The notes below the pieces were generated by a model that made no database searches, had not been told where the DNA came from, and saw nothing but the letters and a program-made list of their open reading frames with translations. From Clostridia bacterium (GTDB taxonomy: Bacteria > Bacillota > Clostridia > Christensenellales > Aristaeellaceae), in the NCBI GenBank assembly GCA_017543905.1, contig JAFYFC010000040.1, forward strand, positions 50,824 to 114,823: 64,000 nucleotides of DNA, in the 5' to 3' direction. Made by a program: the position numbers and the translations under genes. How positions within the stretch are numbered: the stretch's first letter is position 1; each line of letters starts with the position of its first letter. This document shows, piece by piece, positions 8,665 to 17,107 of the stretch.

Positions 8665-10461
8665 TTACTTCTTGGAGATAGCGCCGAACTTGCACTTTTC
8701 GATGCATGTGCCGCACTTTATGCACTTGGCCTGATCGATGACGTGGGGCTGCTTGACCGTGCCGGTGATGGCGTTGGCCGGGCAGTTGCGGGCGCACATC
8801 GTGCAGCCCTTGCACTTGTCGGGATCGATCACATAGCGCATAAGGTTCTTGCAGACGCCCGCCGGGCAGCGCTTTTCGTAGATGTGCGCCTCGTATTCGG
8901 AGCGGAACTGCTTGATCGTGCTGAGCACGGGGTTCGGAGCGGTCTGGCCGAGTCCGCACAGGGCGCTTGCCTTGATTGAAGAAGCCAGGTCTTCGAGACG
9001 TTCGATGTCGCCGTCTTCGCCTTTGCCGTCGCAGATGCGGTTGAGGATATCGAGCATCCTGCGGGTACCTACACGGCAGGGAGTGCACTTACCGCAGCTC
9101 TCGTCGACCGTGAAGTCGAGGAAGAAGCGCGCGATATCGACCATGCAGTTGTCCTCGTCCATTACGATCATGCCGCCAGAGCCCATCATGGAGCCCGCCG
9201 CGATAAGGTTGTCGTAATCGATGGGAGTGTCGAGCATGGAAGCAGGGAGACAGCCGCCGGAGGGGCCGCCGGTCTGTACGGCCTTGAAGGCTTTGCCGTT
9301 GGGGCAGCCGCCGCCGATATCGTATATGATCTCGCGCAGGGTGGTGCCCATGGGGATTTCCACGAGGCCGGAGTTGTTTATTTTGCCGCCGAGGGCGAAT
9401 ATCTTCGTGCCGGAAGACTTTTCGGTGCCCATGGACTTAAACCATTCGGGACCGTTAAGTATGATCTGCGCGATATTGGCGTAGGTCTCGACGTTGTTGA
9501 GTATGGAAGGCTTTTCGAACAGACCCTTTACCGCCGGGAACGGAGGACGGGGTCTCGGCTCGCCGCGCTTGCCTTCGATGGAATTCATAAGCGCGGTTTC
9601 CTCGCCGCATACGAACGCGCCTGCGCCCAGGCGGATATGAATGTCGAAATTGAAGCCGGTGCCGAAAATGTCGTTGCCGAGCAGACCGTAATTTCTGGCC
9701 TGTTCGATAGCGATCTCAAGGCGTTTTACAGCGATGGGGTATTCTGCGCGGACGTAGATGTAGCCTTCGTCGGAGCCTATGCAATAGCCCGCGATAGCCA
9801 TAGCCTCGAGCACGCTGTGGGGATCGCCCTCAAGCACAGAACGATCCATGAACGCGCCGGGGTCGCCCTCGTCCGCGTTGCAGCACACGTACTTCTTGCC
9901 GGTGGAGCCCATTGCGAACTTCCACTTGAGGCCGGTCGGGAAGCCGGCGCCGCCGCGGCCGCGCAGACCGGAGGCAAGTATGGTTTCCTGAACCTGCTCG
10001 CGGGTCATTTCGGTAAGCACCTTCGCAAGCGCCTTATAGCCGTCGAAGGCGATGTATTCGTCGATGTTTTCGGGATCTATGACGCCGCAGTTGCGCAGCA
10101 CCACGCGCTTCTGCTTCTGATAGAAGTTGATGTCGTCAAGAGGCTTTATCTGGCGGGTGGTCTCGTCCTCGCTGCCCTTATACAGCAGGCGGCTGACCAC
10201 GCGGCCCTTGATAAGATGCTCGGATACGATCTCGTCGATATCCTCAAGCTTTACGTGGCTGTAGAACGCGCCCTCGGGGTATACGATTACTACGGGGCCC
10301 GCCGCGCACAGACCGAAGCAGCCGGTACGTACGAGCTTTATCTCCTTGTCGAGCCCATTCGCTTTAAGCAGCTCCTCGAAGCGCTCAAACAGCTTCATCG
10401 AGCCGGAAGACGAGCAGCCGGTACCGCCGCAGACCAGTATGGTGGAACGGAAAAGGTCCAT
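8665..10461 (-). CDS. hndC: Hydrogenase flavoprotein subunit, HndC/NuoF type
   Basis: 598 residues. This subunit carries the FMN and NAD(P) site of the hydrogenase complex. An N-terminal thioredoxin-like [2Fe-2S] region (CGGTGCSSSGS, TGCFGLC) is followed by the NuoF core with the FMN-binding GRGGAGFPTGLKW, the NADH-binding AGAFVCGEETALMNSIEGK, and the [4Fe-4S] motif ESCGKCTPCRVG. The C-terminus adds two ferredoxin-type clusters (CKGCTMCARNCP and CIKCGTCIEKC). This layout is that of HndC in Desulfovibrio and HydB in Thermotoga. It lies 17 bp upstream of hndD and 15 bp after hndB and so is co-transcribed with both. Confidence 0.95.
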   Translation of the reverse strand: MDLFRSTILVCGGTGCSSSGSMKLFERFEELLKANGLDKEIKLVRTGCFGLCAAGPVVIVYPEGAFYSHVKLEDIDEIVSEHLIKGRVVSRLLYKGSEDETTRQIKPLDDINFYQKQKRVVLRNCGVIDPENIDEYIAFDGYKALAKVLTEMTREQVQETILASGLRGRGGAGFPTGLKWKFAMGSTGKKYVCCNADEGDPGAFMDRSVLEGDPHSVLEAMAIAGYCIGSDEGYIYVRAEYPIAVKRLEIAIEQARNYGLLGNDIFGTGFNFDIHIRLGAGAFVCGEETALMNSIEGKRGEPRPRPPFPAVKGLFEKPSILNNVETYANIAQIILNGPEWFKSMGTEKSSGTKIFALGGKINNSGLVEIPMGTTLREIIYDIGGGCPNGKAFKAVQTGGPSGGCLPASMLDTPIDYDNLIAAGSMMGSGGMIVMDEDNCMVDIARFFLDFTVDESCGKCTPCRVGTRRMLDILNRICDGKGEDGDIERLEDLASSIKASALCGLGQTAPNPVLSTIKQFRSEYEAHIYEKRCPAGVCKNLMRYVIDPDKCKGCTMCARNCPANAITGTVKQPHVIDQAKCIKCGTCIEKCKFGAISKK

Positions 10462-10476
10462 ATGCTTACCTCCTTG

Positions 10477-10842
10477 TTATTCCACCTGACCGATGGTATA
10501 CTCTACCACGGGCTGGCCGTTTACTACGTGGTCGGCTACGATTTTGGGCACCATTTCTGGCTTTACGTTTACGTAAGTGACCTTATCGTGTCCGGGAGTG
10601 GTTATTTCAACAATGGGCTCGAAGCGGCACATACCGATGCAGCCTGTCTGAGCGACAACCACGTCCATCAGATTGCGCTTGCCTACCTCGTTCAAGAATG
10701 CGTTCATTACCGGACGGGCGCCCGCCGCGATTCCGCAGGTAGCCATGCCGACTACGATGCGGGTACCCTCGTGCTCACGGCGAAGGTTGACCTTGCTGAG
10801 CGTGGCCTGACGGATCTTCTCAAGTTCTGCGATGGATTTCAT
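10477..10842 (-). CDS. hndB: Hydrogenase small [2Fe-2S] subunit, HndB type
   Basis: 121 residues with a thioredoxin-like ferredoxin fold. Visible cluster ligands are in GMATCGIAAGA and QTGCIGMCRFEP, the usual HndB pattern. In this family it passes electrons between the flavin subunit and the NuoE-like subunit. It sits between the ATPase-like gene (18 bp upstream) and hndC (15 bp downstream) and has a good GGGAGG ribosome site. Confidence 0.9.
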   Translation of the reverse strand: MKSIAELEKIRQATLSKVNLRREHEGTRIVVGMATCGIAAGARPVMNAFLNEVGKRNLMDVVVAQTGCIGMCRFEPIVEITTPGHDKVTYVNVKPEMVPKIVADHVVNGQPVVEYTIGQVE

Positions 10843-10860
10843 ATTATTTCCTCCCGATTG

Positions 10861-11415
10861 TTAAGTACTGCTTGCTGCTTCCTCTATTCCTTCTTTTATA
10901 TAATCACGTATCCACGCCAGCACGTCGGGCGTGTTGAGCGGCACCTCCGGCCCCAGCATGCCTCTGAGCTCTTCGGTGTCGAAATCGAAGCCCTGACCGT
11001 TCAGTGAATACTCCAGCCTGAATTCGATGCCCTCCGGCGTGCCGTTGACCAGCGTCAGCACGGTTTCGCCGAGATTGCCCATAGGCGGCAGATCCACGTG
11101 CGACGCTTTGAACCTGAGCGTCAGCACAGTGCCCTCGCCGAGCGTGCTGCGAATGTCGAAGGCTCCGTCGCACATCTCGCACAGCTGCCGTATCATGGGT
11201 ATGCCCAGCCCGACCTTGCGCGTTTTGCGCGTGGTGGTAAACGGGCTTGAGACCTTTTCGAGCAGCTCCCGGCTCATACCGCAGCCGTCGTCCGTTATCA
11301 CTATTTCAAGCTCGTCCGAAACGGTGTTTATGCGTATGACGATGCAGATGTGCTTAGCTCCCGCCGTGACCGAATTCTGAACCAGATCCAGAATGTAGAG
11401 GGAAATCTCGTTCAT
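10861..11415 (-). CDS. Stand-alone HATPase_c ATP-binding protein in the hydrogenase operon
   Basis: 184 residues. The GHKL/HATPase fold motifs are visible: N box LDLVQNSVTAGA, G1 DDGCGM, and G2 TRKVGLGIPM. There is no histidine-bearing dimerisation domain, sensor or membrane segment, so it is not a complete histidine kinase. After about residue 105 comes a roughly 80-residue region without a recognised fold. Its ATG overlaps the hndA stop by one base (TAATG), and I see no strong ribosome site, which suggests translational coupling. Similar ATPase genes are found in hydrogenase operons of Clostridia and Thermotogae, where the function is not settled; a regulatory or serine-kinase (anti-sigma-like) role is only a guess. 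Confidence 0.85.
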   Translation of the reverse strand: MNEISLYILDLVQNSVTAGAKHICIVIRINTVSDELEIVITDDGCGMSRELLEKVSSPFTTTRKTRKVGLGIPMIRQLCEMCDGAFDIRSTLGEGTVLTLRFKASHVDLPPMGNLGETVLTLVNGTPEGIEFRLEYSLNGQGFDFDTEELRGMLGPEVPLNTPDVLAWIRDYIKEGIEEAASST

Positions 11416-11888
11416 TAAGCGTTACGGTATTTGTTTAAGATGCCGGGGATCTGATCCGGCGTCAGGCGGCCATACACGTCGTCGTTTATCATCATAACAG
11501 GCGCAAGACCGCAGGCGCCGAGGCATCTGGTATCCTTGATCGTGAACTTGCCGTCCTTGCTGGTTTTGCCGACCTTGGTATCCAGCTCGCTGCACACGCG
11601 CTCGAGTATGTTCTTCGAGCCCTTGACGTAGCACGCCGTGCCCAGGCAAACGCCGATTATATAATCTCCTCTGGGCTCGAGCGCAAACTGAGAGTAGAAG
11701 GTGGCGACGCCGTAGACATCGCTGAGCGTGGTGCCCAGGCCCTCGGCTATGCGAATCTGCACGTCCTTCGGTACGTGGCCGAAAATATCCTGCGCGGACT
11801 GCAGCGTGCGCATTACTGCGCCCCTCTGACCCTTATTCGCAGCGATTACCTCGTCCAGCTTGTCATATTTTTCCTGTGAAATTGCCAT
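11415..11888 (-). CDS. hndA: Hydrogenase [2Fe-2S] subunit, HndA/NuoE type
   Basis: 157 residues from the ATG at 11888, chosen over an in-frame ATG 36 bp upstream because AGGAGGAG lies directly before MAISQEKY. The NuoE-like thioredoxin fold binds one [2Fe-2S] cluster: ligands in CLGTACYVKGS and CLGACGLAP. It is the first gene of the hydrogenase operon and lies about 65 bp from a consensus promoter. It works with the flavin subunit in electron transfer to NAD(P). Confidence 0.93.
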   Translation of the reverse strand: MAISQEKYDKLDEVIAANKGQRGAVMRTLQSAQDIFGHVPKDVQIRIAEGLGTTLSDVYGVATFYSQFALEPRGDYIIGVCLGTACYVKGSKNILERVCSELDTKVGKTSKDGKFTIKDTRCLGACGLAPVMMINDDVYGRLTPDQIPGILNKYRNA

Positions 11889-11954
11889 AAAGGAATCTCC
11901 TCCTGATTTCTGAGCTGCGCACAAACGGACGAGCCGCGCAACTCGTCTCCGAAG

Positions 11955-11983
11955 ATTATATCATATAACACGCCGATTTGTAA
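11955..11983 (-). promoter_or_regulatory. Promoter of the hydrogenase operon
   Basis: On the minus strand TTACAA (11983-11978) and TATAAT (11960-11955) are separated by 17 bp, 66 bp before the hndA start. Confidence 0.65.
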
Positions 11984-11990
11984 GGCAGAA

Positions 11991-12037
11991 AAAACCGTTT
12001 GGCGTAAATAAACAAATATTTTACACAAAACGGTTTT
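11991..12037 (-). terminator. Terminator of the membrane protein gene
   Basis: Inverted 10-bp arms AAAACCGTTT / AAACGGTTTT around an AT-rich 27-nt loop, ending in a T run on the minus strand, 8 bp after the stop at 12045 and just before the hydrogenase promoter. Confidence 0.6.
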
Positions 12038-12044
12038 CTGTTCG

Positions 12045-12824
12045 TTATCTTGCGGTGTTCTTGCGGTACTTTTTGTCTCTGCTTTCGCGGCGTTCCCTGC
12101 GCAGATTGCGTTTTTTGCTTCTTTCGACGGAGCGCATCTGCGAAAGCTGCGCTAAAAGTCCGATAAGGAACAGCGCGGCGGCCGTAAGCAGCAGGTAGCC
12201 GCCGCTTCCGAATATTCCCAGCGCCGCCGTCATCGCGGCAGCCATCGCGCTGCCCGCGACGACCGTAGTGATGATCACGCTTATGTCTACCAGCATGTAC
12301 GTAATCACGCCTATGCCGATCGCAAACAGTATCGCGGCCAGCACGTACGCGAAAGTCTGTCCGCCGCTCACGGCATTTGCGATCAGCGCCGGAGTAAGCA
12401 CGAACGCCATTACCGAAAGCGCGGCATAGCCTGCAAAGTACTGCTTGTAATAAATGAAGCCGACTATCGCGATCAGTATGCCCAGCACGATCGGAACTAT
12501 GTAAGTGAGCAGCGCGTTCGTTTCCGGCAGGCTGCGTGAAAACTCGTCAAGGCCGTTTGTGAAATCACGGCCGTTAAAGAAACTGTCGAGTATATCCCCC
12601 ACGTCTTCGAGTTCGGACGCGGAAGCAAGTCTGTCGAAGAGTCTGTCAAGCCCTATAAGCCCGGGAAGCTCTTTGAGCGAATTGCGCAGCCAGATGATTT
12701 CGCCTATCGTCACGCCCAGCGTGAAGCCCGAAATCGCGGCGGCGACGCGCCTGAGTCTGTAGCCAAACAGCAGTATGGCAAGCGACAGGATGAGAAAGAG
12801 TACAGCGAGCACGTCTGAATTCAT
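12045..12824 (-). CDS. Polytopic membrane protein, DUF4203/TMEM198-like
   Basis: 259 residues with about seven hydrophobic segments: one at the N-terminus (VLAVLFLILSLAILLFGYRL), then a soluble loop of about 70 residues (about 50-110) and a cluster of further segments. The last 35 residues are strongly basic (RSKKRNLRRERRESRDKK), which would lie on the cytoplasmic side. The opening GYRLRRVAAAISGFTLG resembles the DUF4203/TMEM198 pattern, but this is pattern recognition only. It follows the guanylate-kinase-like gene after 48 bp on the same strand. No function can be given. Confidence 0.7.
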   Translation of the reverse strand: MNSDVLAVLFLILSLAILLFGYRLRRVAAAISGFTLGVTIGEIIWLRNSLKELPGLIGLDRLFDRLASASELEDVGDILDSFFNGRDFTNGLDEFSRSLPETNALLTYIVPIVLGILIAIVGFIYYKQYFAGYAALSVMAFVLTPALIANAVSGGQTFAYVLAAILFAIGIGVITYMLVDISVIITTVVAGSAMAAAMTAALGIFGSGGYLLLTAAALFLIGLLAQLSQMRSVERSKKRNLRRERRESRDKKYRKNTAR

Positions 12825-12872
12825 ACGATCAATCCTTTCCTGAATTAAGATTCAATATATTTTGCCGCGCAG

Positions 12873-13697
12873 TCATGCGCGCAGCATATTTGTCCAGCGT
12901 TCAAGCGAGATGTGCGCGGGCTTTAAGGAGGTGTCGGTGAGGCGCTTAATCTTTTTCTGGATAAACGCGCCTGAGCGCATCGCAGATACGTAACGTGCAG
13001 CGCCGTCTGCTATCAGCAGCTCGCGCCCGTTGAATACGAGCTCCACCGGTTCGGTTTTGCCTTCAGTTCCGGCAGATGACCCGATTTCCGCTTCTGTCGG
13101 CACGCCGCAGTCCCTGCACGGTCTGTAAACACCGCCCAAACGAACCTCGTTCTCGAGCAGACAGTTCACGGCGTCGGTCGTATCCTCGAGCCTGTCGTTG
13201 TTCACCATGTATTCGCTGTCAGAGGACAAATTCATCTCGAGCGGAAACCTTTCGGCGCGTTTCTGAATGTTCTCCTCGCTGTCGCCGCGCGCGCGCATGC
13301 GGTCAAGCAGCGTGTTCATATCCTCCACGTAAAGAAACACGGAGAGTATCCTCGTTATGCCGGAGAGCTTGGTTTTGTAAGTGCGCGCGCCGAGCACGTC
13401 TATGTCTTTTATCAGCGTGCGCCCGCTTTTAAGATGCTCGCGCAGCACCTTTTTTGAGCCGCCGTAGTAATTGCCGTTATGGATTATCTCGTATTCGTAG
13501 ATCTCCCCCTCGCGTATCAGCGCCTCGAACTGTTCCTTCGTAACATAGTGATACGGATCGCCCTCGCGTTCGCCCGGACGCATTTCACGGGTGGTCAGCG
13601 TCGGAAAAATCTCGTATCTTTCAGGATACGCCGCTATGAGTCTGCCAATCACGGTGTTTTTTCCCACACCCGCGCAGCCCACAAATGCCGCAAGCAT
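12873..13697 (-). CDS. Guanylate-kinase-like protein with C-terminal extension
   Basis: 274 residues against about 200 for ordinary GMP kinase. Residues 7-15 (GCAGVGKNT) are the P-loop. TLTTREMRPGEREGDPYHYV and EYEIIHNGNYYG correspond to the GMP-binding region of the family. The kinase fold ends near residue 190. The remaining 85 residues carry a CRDCG motif and a second segment (VELVFNGRELLIADGAARYV) that is not part of guanylate kinase. Conversion of GMP to GDP is plausible but the extension and imperfect motifs leave room for another nucleotide substrate or a regulatory role. It has its own consensus promoter, back to back with the GH28 promoter. Confidence 0.8.
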   Translation of the reverse strand: MLAAFVGCAGVGKNTVIGRLIAAYPERYEIFPTLTTREMRPGEREGDPYHYVTKEQFEALIREGEIYEYEIIHNGNYYGGSKKVLREHLKSGRTLIKDIDVLGARTYKTKLSGITRILSVFLYVEDMNTLLDRMRARGDSEENIQKRAERFPLEMNLSSDSEYMVNNDRLEDTTDAVNCLLENEVRLGGVYRPCRDCGVPTEAEIGSSAGTEGKTEPVELVFNGRELLIADGAARYVSAMRSGAFIQKKIKRLTDTSLKPAHISLERWTNMLRA

Positions 13698-13726
13698 ATA
13701 TACCGCCTCCGATATTTTTTACTGAG

Positions 13727-13755
13727 ATTATACAACCGATTAACTTCCGTGTCAA
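13727..13755 (-). promoter_or_regulatory. Promoter of the guanylate-kinase-like gene
   Basis: Minus-strand TTGACA (13755-13750), 17-bp spacer, TATAAT (13732-13727), 29 bp before the start codon. Its -35 box lies two bases from the divergent -35 box of the GH28 gene. Confidence 0.75.
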
Positions 13756-13757
13756 TC

Positions 13758-13786
13758 TTGCAATGTACCGTTCTATATGTTATAAT
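13758..13786 (+). promoter_or_regulatory. Promoter of the GH28 gene
   Basis: TTGCAA (13758-13763), 17-bp spacer, TATAAT (13781-13786), 20 bp before the GH28 start codon, which implies a very short leader. Confidence 0.7.
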
Positions 13787-13806
13787 CGGATAAAGGCGGT
13801 GATTGC

Positions 13807-15081
13807 ATGAATATTAACGAATTCCGTCATCTTTCCGAAAACGGCGAAAACTGGACAGAAGCGTTCAGGGCCGCCGTTTCCGCGCTCGAACGAAACGGCG
13901 GCGGAATACTCGAGGTGAGCGCAGGCGTATACAAAACCGGTCCTATCCGCCTTGCGTCGAACATGACGCTGGACGTGCAGGCCGGCGCGCGGATCTGCTT
14001 TATACCGGACAGGGAGCTGTATCCTCTTATCGACCTCGAATTCGAGGGTATACAGGGGCCCTGCCGCACGCCCTGCATATATGCGCGCGGCGCCGAAAAT
14101 GCCGTACTGCGCGGCGACGGCGTGATCGACGGCTGCGGCGAATACTGGTGGAGGATGGTGCGTTCGAAGACGCTCGATCGCCCGAGACCTTACCTTGTGT
14201 GCTTCGATCGCTGCACGAACGTGAAGATCCAGAATCTTACCCTCACGAATTCGCCCGTGTGGACGGTGCATCCGTACAGATGCACGAAGGTGCTGATAGA
14301 GAAGCTGAATATAGTAAATCCGCCGGATTCGCCGAACACCGACGGAATAGACCCCGATTCCTGCAGCGATGTAAAGATTATCGGCTGCACGATAGACGTG
14401 GGCGACGACTGTATCGCGATAAAGAGCGGAACCGAGGATACCCCCTCCCGCGTGCCCTGCGAGCGTATCATAATAACAGACTGTCACTTTCTGCACGGAC
14501 ACGGCGGAATAGTGCTGGGCAGCGAGATGAGCGGCGGAATAAAAAACGTGCTCGTATCCTCCTGCGTGTTTTATCAGACAGACCGCGGCGTCCGGCTTAA
14601 AACGAGGCGCGGGCGCGGCGGCACGGTCTCCGGGCTGCGGCTTGACAACTGCCAGATGGAGGACGTGATGTGTCCCTTCGTATTCAATATGATGTACTTC
14701 TGCGGCAAGGGCGGCAAGCTGCCCGTCGTGAGCGATCCCCTGCCGCAGCCCGTATGCGAAGGCACGCCGCGGCTTGAAGACGTAAGCATTTCAGGCATAA
14801 GCATAAAAAGCTGCACGGCGTGCGCGGGCTTTTTCAGGGGACTGCCCGAAATGAGGATACGAAACGTCAGCATAAGCGACGTAAGCATCGAAATGAAGGA
14901 AGGCGCGCCCAAAAAGCCCGCGATGCTGGAGAGATGCACCGAAATGAGCAGGCAGGGCTTCTATCTGTGCGAGACCGACGGAGTACGGCTGACTGACATC
15001 CGCTTTGAAAACCTGAACGGCCCCGCCGTCACGCAGGATACCGGAGCGGACTGCAGTATACAGAACGTATCATCGATATAA
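13807..15081 (+). CDS. Glycoside hydrolase family 28 (polygalacturonase-like)
   Basis: 424 residues. GH28 enzymes are right-handed beta-helix hydrolases of pectic galacturonans and related polymers. The three active-site motifs are present: NTDGIDPDS, GDDCIAIKSG and GHGGIVLGSEMSGG; an RLKTRRGRGG segment matches the substrate-binding RxK region. There is no signal peptide, so it probably acts in the cytoplasm on imported oligosaccharides, as exo-acting GH28 enzymes of gut bacteria do. It is followed after 24 bp by the purine nucleoside phosphorylase gene, with which it may share a transcript. The exact sugar specificity cannot be read from the sequence. Confidence 0.9.
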   Translation: MNINEFRHLSENGENWTEAFRAAVSALERNGGGILEVSAGVYKTGPIRLASNMTLDVQAGARICFIPDRELYPLIDLEFEGIQGPCRTPCIYARGAENAVLRGDGVIDGCGEYWWRMVRSKTLDRPRPYLVCFDRCTNVKIQNLTLTNSPVWTVHPYRCTKVLIEKLNIVNPPDSPNTDGIDPDSCSDVKIIGCTIDVGDDCIAIKSGTEDTPSRVPCERIIITDCHFLHGHGGIVLGSEMSGGIKNVLVSSCVFYQTDRGVRLKTRRGRGGTVSGLRLDNCQMEDVMCPFVFNMMYFCGKGGKLPVVSDPLPQPVCEGTPRLEDVSISGISIKSCTACAGFFRGLPEMRIRNVSISDVSIEMKEGAPKKPAMLERCTEMSRQGFYLCETDGVRLTDIRFENLNGPAVTQDTGADCSIQNVSSI

Positions 15082-15105
15082 TACGATATAAATGAGGTGA
15101 AATCT

Positions 15106-15816
15106 ATGGCAAGCAATATTCCGACTCCCCACAACTCCGCGAAGGCGGGTGATTTTGCAGATACCGTGCTGATGCCGGGCGATCCCCTGCGCAGCAAGTT
15201 CATAGCGGAGACGTTCCTTGAAAACGCCGTGCTCGTAAACAACGTGCGGGGCGTGCAGGGCTACACGGGCACGTACAAGGGCAAGCGCGTTTCCGTAATG
15301 GCGAGCGGCATGGGCATGCCCTCGATAGGCATATATTCTTACGAGCTGTTCAATTTCTACGGCGTCACGAACATAATCCGCATAGGCACGGCGGGAATGG
15401 TGCAGCCGACGCTTAAGCTCAGAGACGTCGTCGCGGGCATGAGCGCATATACGAATTCCGCCTACGGACGCCAGTACGGCTTTGACGGCACGGTCTGCCC
15501 CTGCTGCTCGTATACGCTGCTTTCGAAGGCGATCGACGCGGGCAAAGCGCTCGGCGCGAACGTCGTGCCGGGTCCTCTGTACTCCTCCGACTGCTTCTAC
15601 GACGAAAGCGCGCCGCTTGGAAAGCTGCGTGATCTGGGCGTGCTGGCAGTCGAGATGGAGGCCGCCGCGCTGTACATGAACGCCGCCAAAGCCGGAAAAA
15701 ACGCCCTGGCGCTGTGCACTATATCCGACAATCCGTTTACGGGTGAGGGCCTTTCGTCTAAGGACAGGCAGGTATCCTTTACTCAGATGATGGAGATCGC
15801 GCTCGATATCGCGTAA
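15106..15816 (+). CDS. deoD: Purine nucleoside phosphorylase, DeoD type
   Basis: 236 residues. It cleaves purine (deoxy)nucleosides with phosphate to base and (deoxy)ribose-1-phosphate in nucleoside salvage. Family motifs are MPGDPLRSKFIAETFL, ASGMGMPSIGIYSYEL, the catalytic-site region VEMEAAALY, and CTISDNPFTGEG. The ATG at 15106 was preferred over an upstream in-frame GTG because GAGGTG lies just before it and the homologous N-terminus starts MASNIPTPHN. A strong hairpin ends the transcript. Confidence 0.93.
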   Translation: MASNIPTPHNSAKAGDFADTVLMPGDPLRSKFIAETFLENAVLVNNVRGVQGYTGTYKGKRVSVMASGMGMPSIGIYSYELFNFYGVTNIIRIGTAGMVQPTLKLRDVVAGMSAYTNSAYGRQYGFDGTVCPCCSYTLLSKAIDAGKALGANVVPGPLYSSDCFYDESAPLGKLRDLGVLAVEMEAAALYMNAAKAGKNALALCTISDNPFTGEGLSSKDRQVSFTQMMEIALDIA

Positions 15817-15849
15817 TGCGCTGCGTCAGGCAGCCTTGGAAAAACATTA

Positions 15850-15872
15850 CCGGAGGGGAACGTCCCCTCCGG
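15850..15872. terminator. Hairpin between convergent deoD and MFS gene
   Basis: Perfect 9-bp arms CCGGAGGGG / CCCCTCCGG with a 5-nt loop, followed by CGCTTTAT, 33 bp after the deoD stop and 33 bp from the stop of the MFS gene; it may serve both strands. Confidence 0.65.
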
Positions 15873-15904
15873 CGCTTTATAAAACGGATCGGCTTTTCTG
15901 AATA

Positions 15905-17107
15905 TCACAAACGGTGCACCCGCCTGCGGCTTGACATAATCGCAAGCACGCAGCCGACTATCGCCGCCGCCGCCCAAGTAAGATATATTACCGTCCAGCC
16001 GCCGCTTATATCGTGCACGCGCCCGGTCACGTAGCCCGAAAGCGAGCTGCCGAGATATATAAAGCAGTCCGTGAGTCCGGCGGCAAGCCCTACGCGGCCG
16101 TATTCGTCATACTGCATCGGCACGAGCGTGGTAAGCAGCGGATTTGTGCCGTACAGAAGCGCGCTCATAACGCCCAGCAGCAGCGCGGTAAGATATACCG
16201 GCAGCGCACCGCCCGCAAACAGCGCAAGCCCGGGCAGCGCGGTGCCCGCGAGCATAAGCCCGACCAGCGCGCGTATATTCGTTTTCACTCTTCTGACGAG
16301 ATACGCGCCTAACAGTATGCCCAGCATGTTTATGCACGGGATTATCAGGCTGAACAGCTTGGTGCCCTTGTTCGCGCCGAGTATAGTGGGTCCCCAGGTG
16401 ATGACGCCGTCGCGTATAAAGCCGTTGGTCACGCAGCACAGCAAAAGCAGAAACAGCCCTGTGCCGTACAGCTCCCTGACCGGCGCGCGCTCCGCGCTTT
16501 TGCCGGATTTGTTCGTATCCGCAAGCTTGCGTATGCCGCGCGGTATCACGGTCATCGCGATTACGGCTGCTGCGCACAGAACCAGCGCCGGAATCCTGTA
16601 GGACCATCTCCACGAGAGTATTTCCGCCATGCGCATCGCGATCGCCCACGCCGCGAGATGCCCTGCGGCAAGCGTGAAGGACATTACGAGCGACGCGCTT
16701 TTGCGCTGACTGTCCTCGAACGTGGCCGCCATGCAGATAACCACGGGCGTCCATATCATGGACTGGAACACGCCGTTAAGCGTCCAGATCGCCAGCGCCG
16801 AAGCAAACGTTCCGGAGAACGAAAACAGCGCGTTGCACGCGGCGGAGCCTATCAGCCCGACGCTTATCAGCCTTTTCGGCACGAATCTGTCGGAGAGCGT
16901 TCCGAACACGAGCTGTCCCGCGGCGTAAAACACCGCCCACAGCGTCTGCAGAAGTCCCCCAGAGGATGCGCTTATCGAAAACGCTTCTATTATATGATCC
17001 AGCGTCGCCGACATGTTCAGCCGGCCGATATACGTGCAGAAATATATTGCGAACAGCGCCGCGAGAATCTTTTTCTGGTACGCGCTGAAGCTTCTTATGC
17101 CGCTCAT
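15905..17107 (-). CDS. Major facilitator superfamily transporter
   Basis: 400 residues with about 12 hydrophobic helices. The loop between helices 2 and 3 carries GTLSDRFVPKRL, the family's conserved cytoplasmic motif. The overall pattern (FCTYIGRLNMSATLDHI at the N-terminus, WSYRIPALVL) resembles the organophosphate:phosphate / sugar-phosphate and hexuronate branch. Its ATG overlaps the M18 peptidase stop (ATGA), so the two are translationally coupled. In an operon with GH3 and a peptidase it may import or export a small breakdown product, but the substrate is unknown. Confidence 0.85.
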   Translation of the reverse strand: MSGIRSFSAYQKKILAALFAIYFCTYIGRLNMSATLDHIIEAFSISASSGGLLQTLWAVFYAAGQLVFGTLSDRFVPKRLISVGLIGSAACNALFSFSGTFASALAIWTLNGVFQSMIWTPVVICMAATFEDSQRKSASLVMSFTLAAGHLAAWAIAMRMAEILSWRWSYRIPALVLCAAAVIAMTVIPRGIRKLADTNKSGKSAERAPVRELYGTGLFLLLLCCVTNGFIRDGVITWGPTILGANKGTKLFSLIIPCINMLGILLGAYLVRRVKTNIRALVGLMLAGTALPGLALFAGGALPVYLTALLLGVMSALLYGTNPLLTTLVPMQYDEYGRVGLAAGLTDCFIYLGSSLSGYVTGRVHDISGGWTVIYLTWAAAAIVGCVLAIMSSRRRVHRL

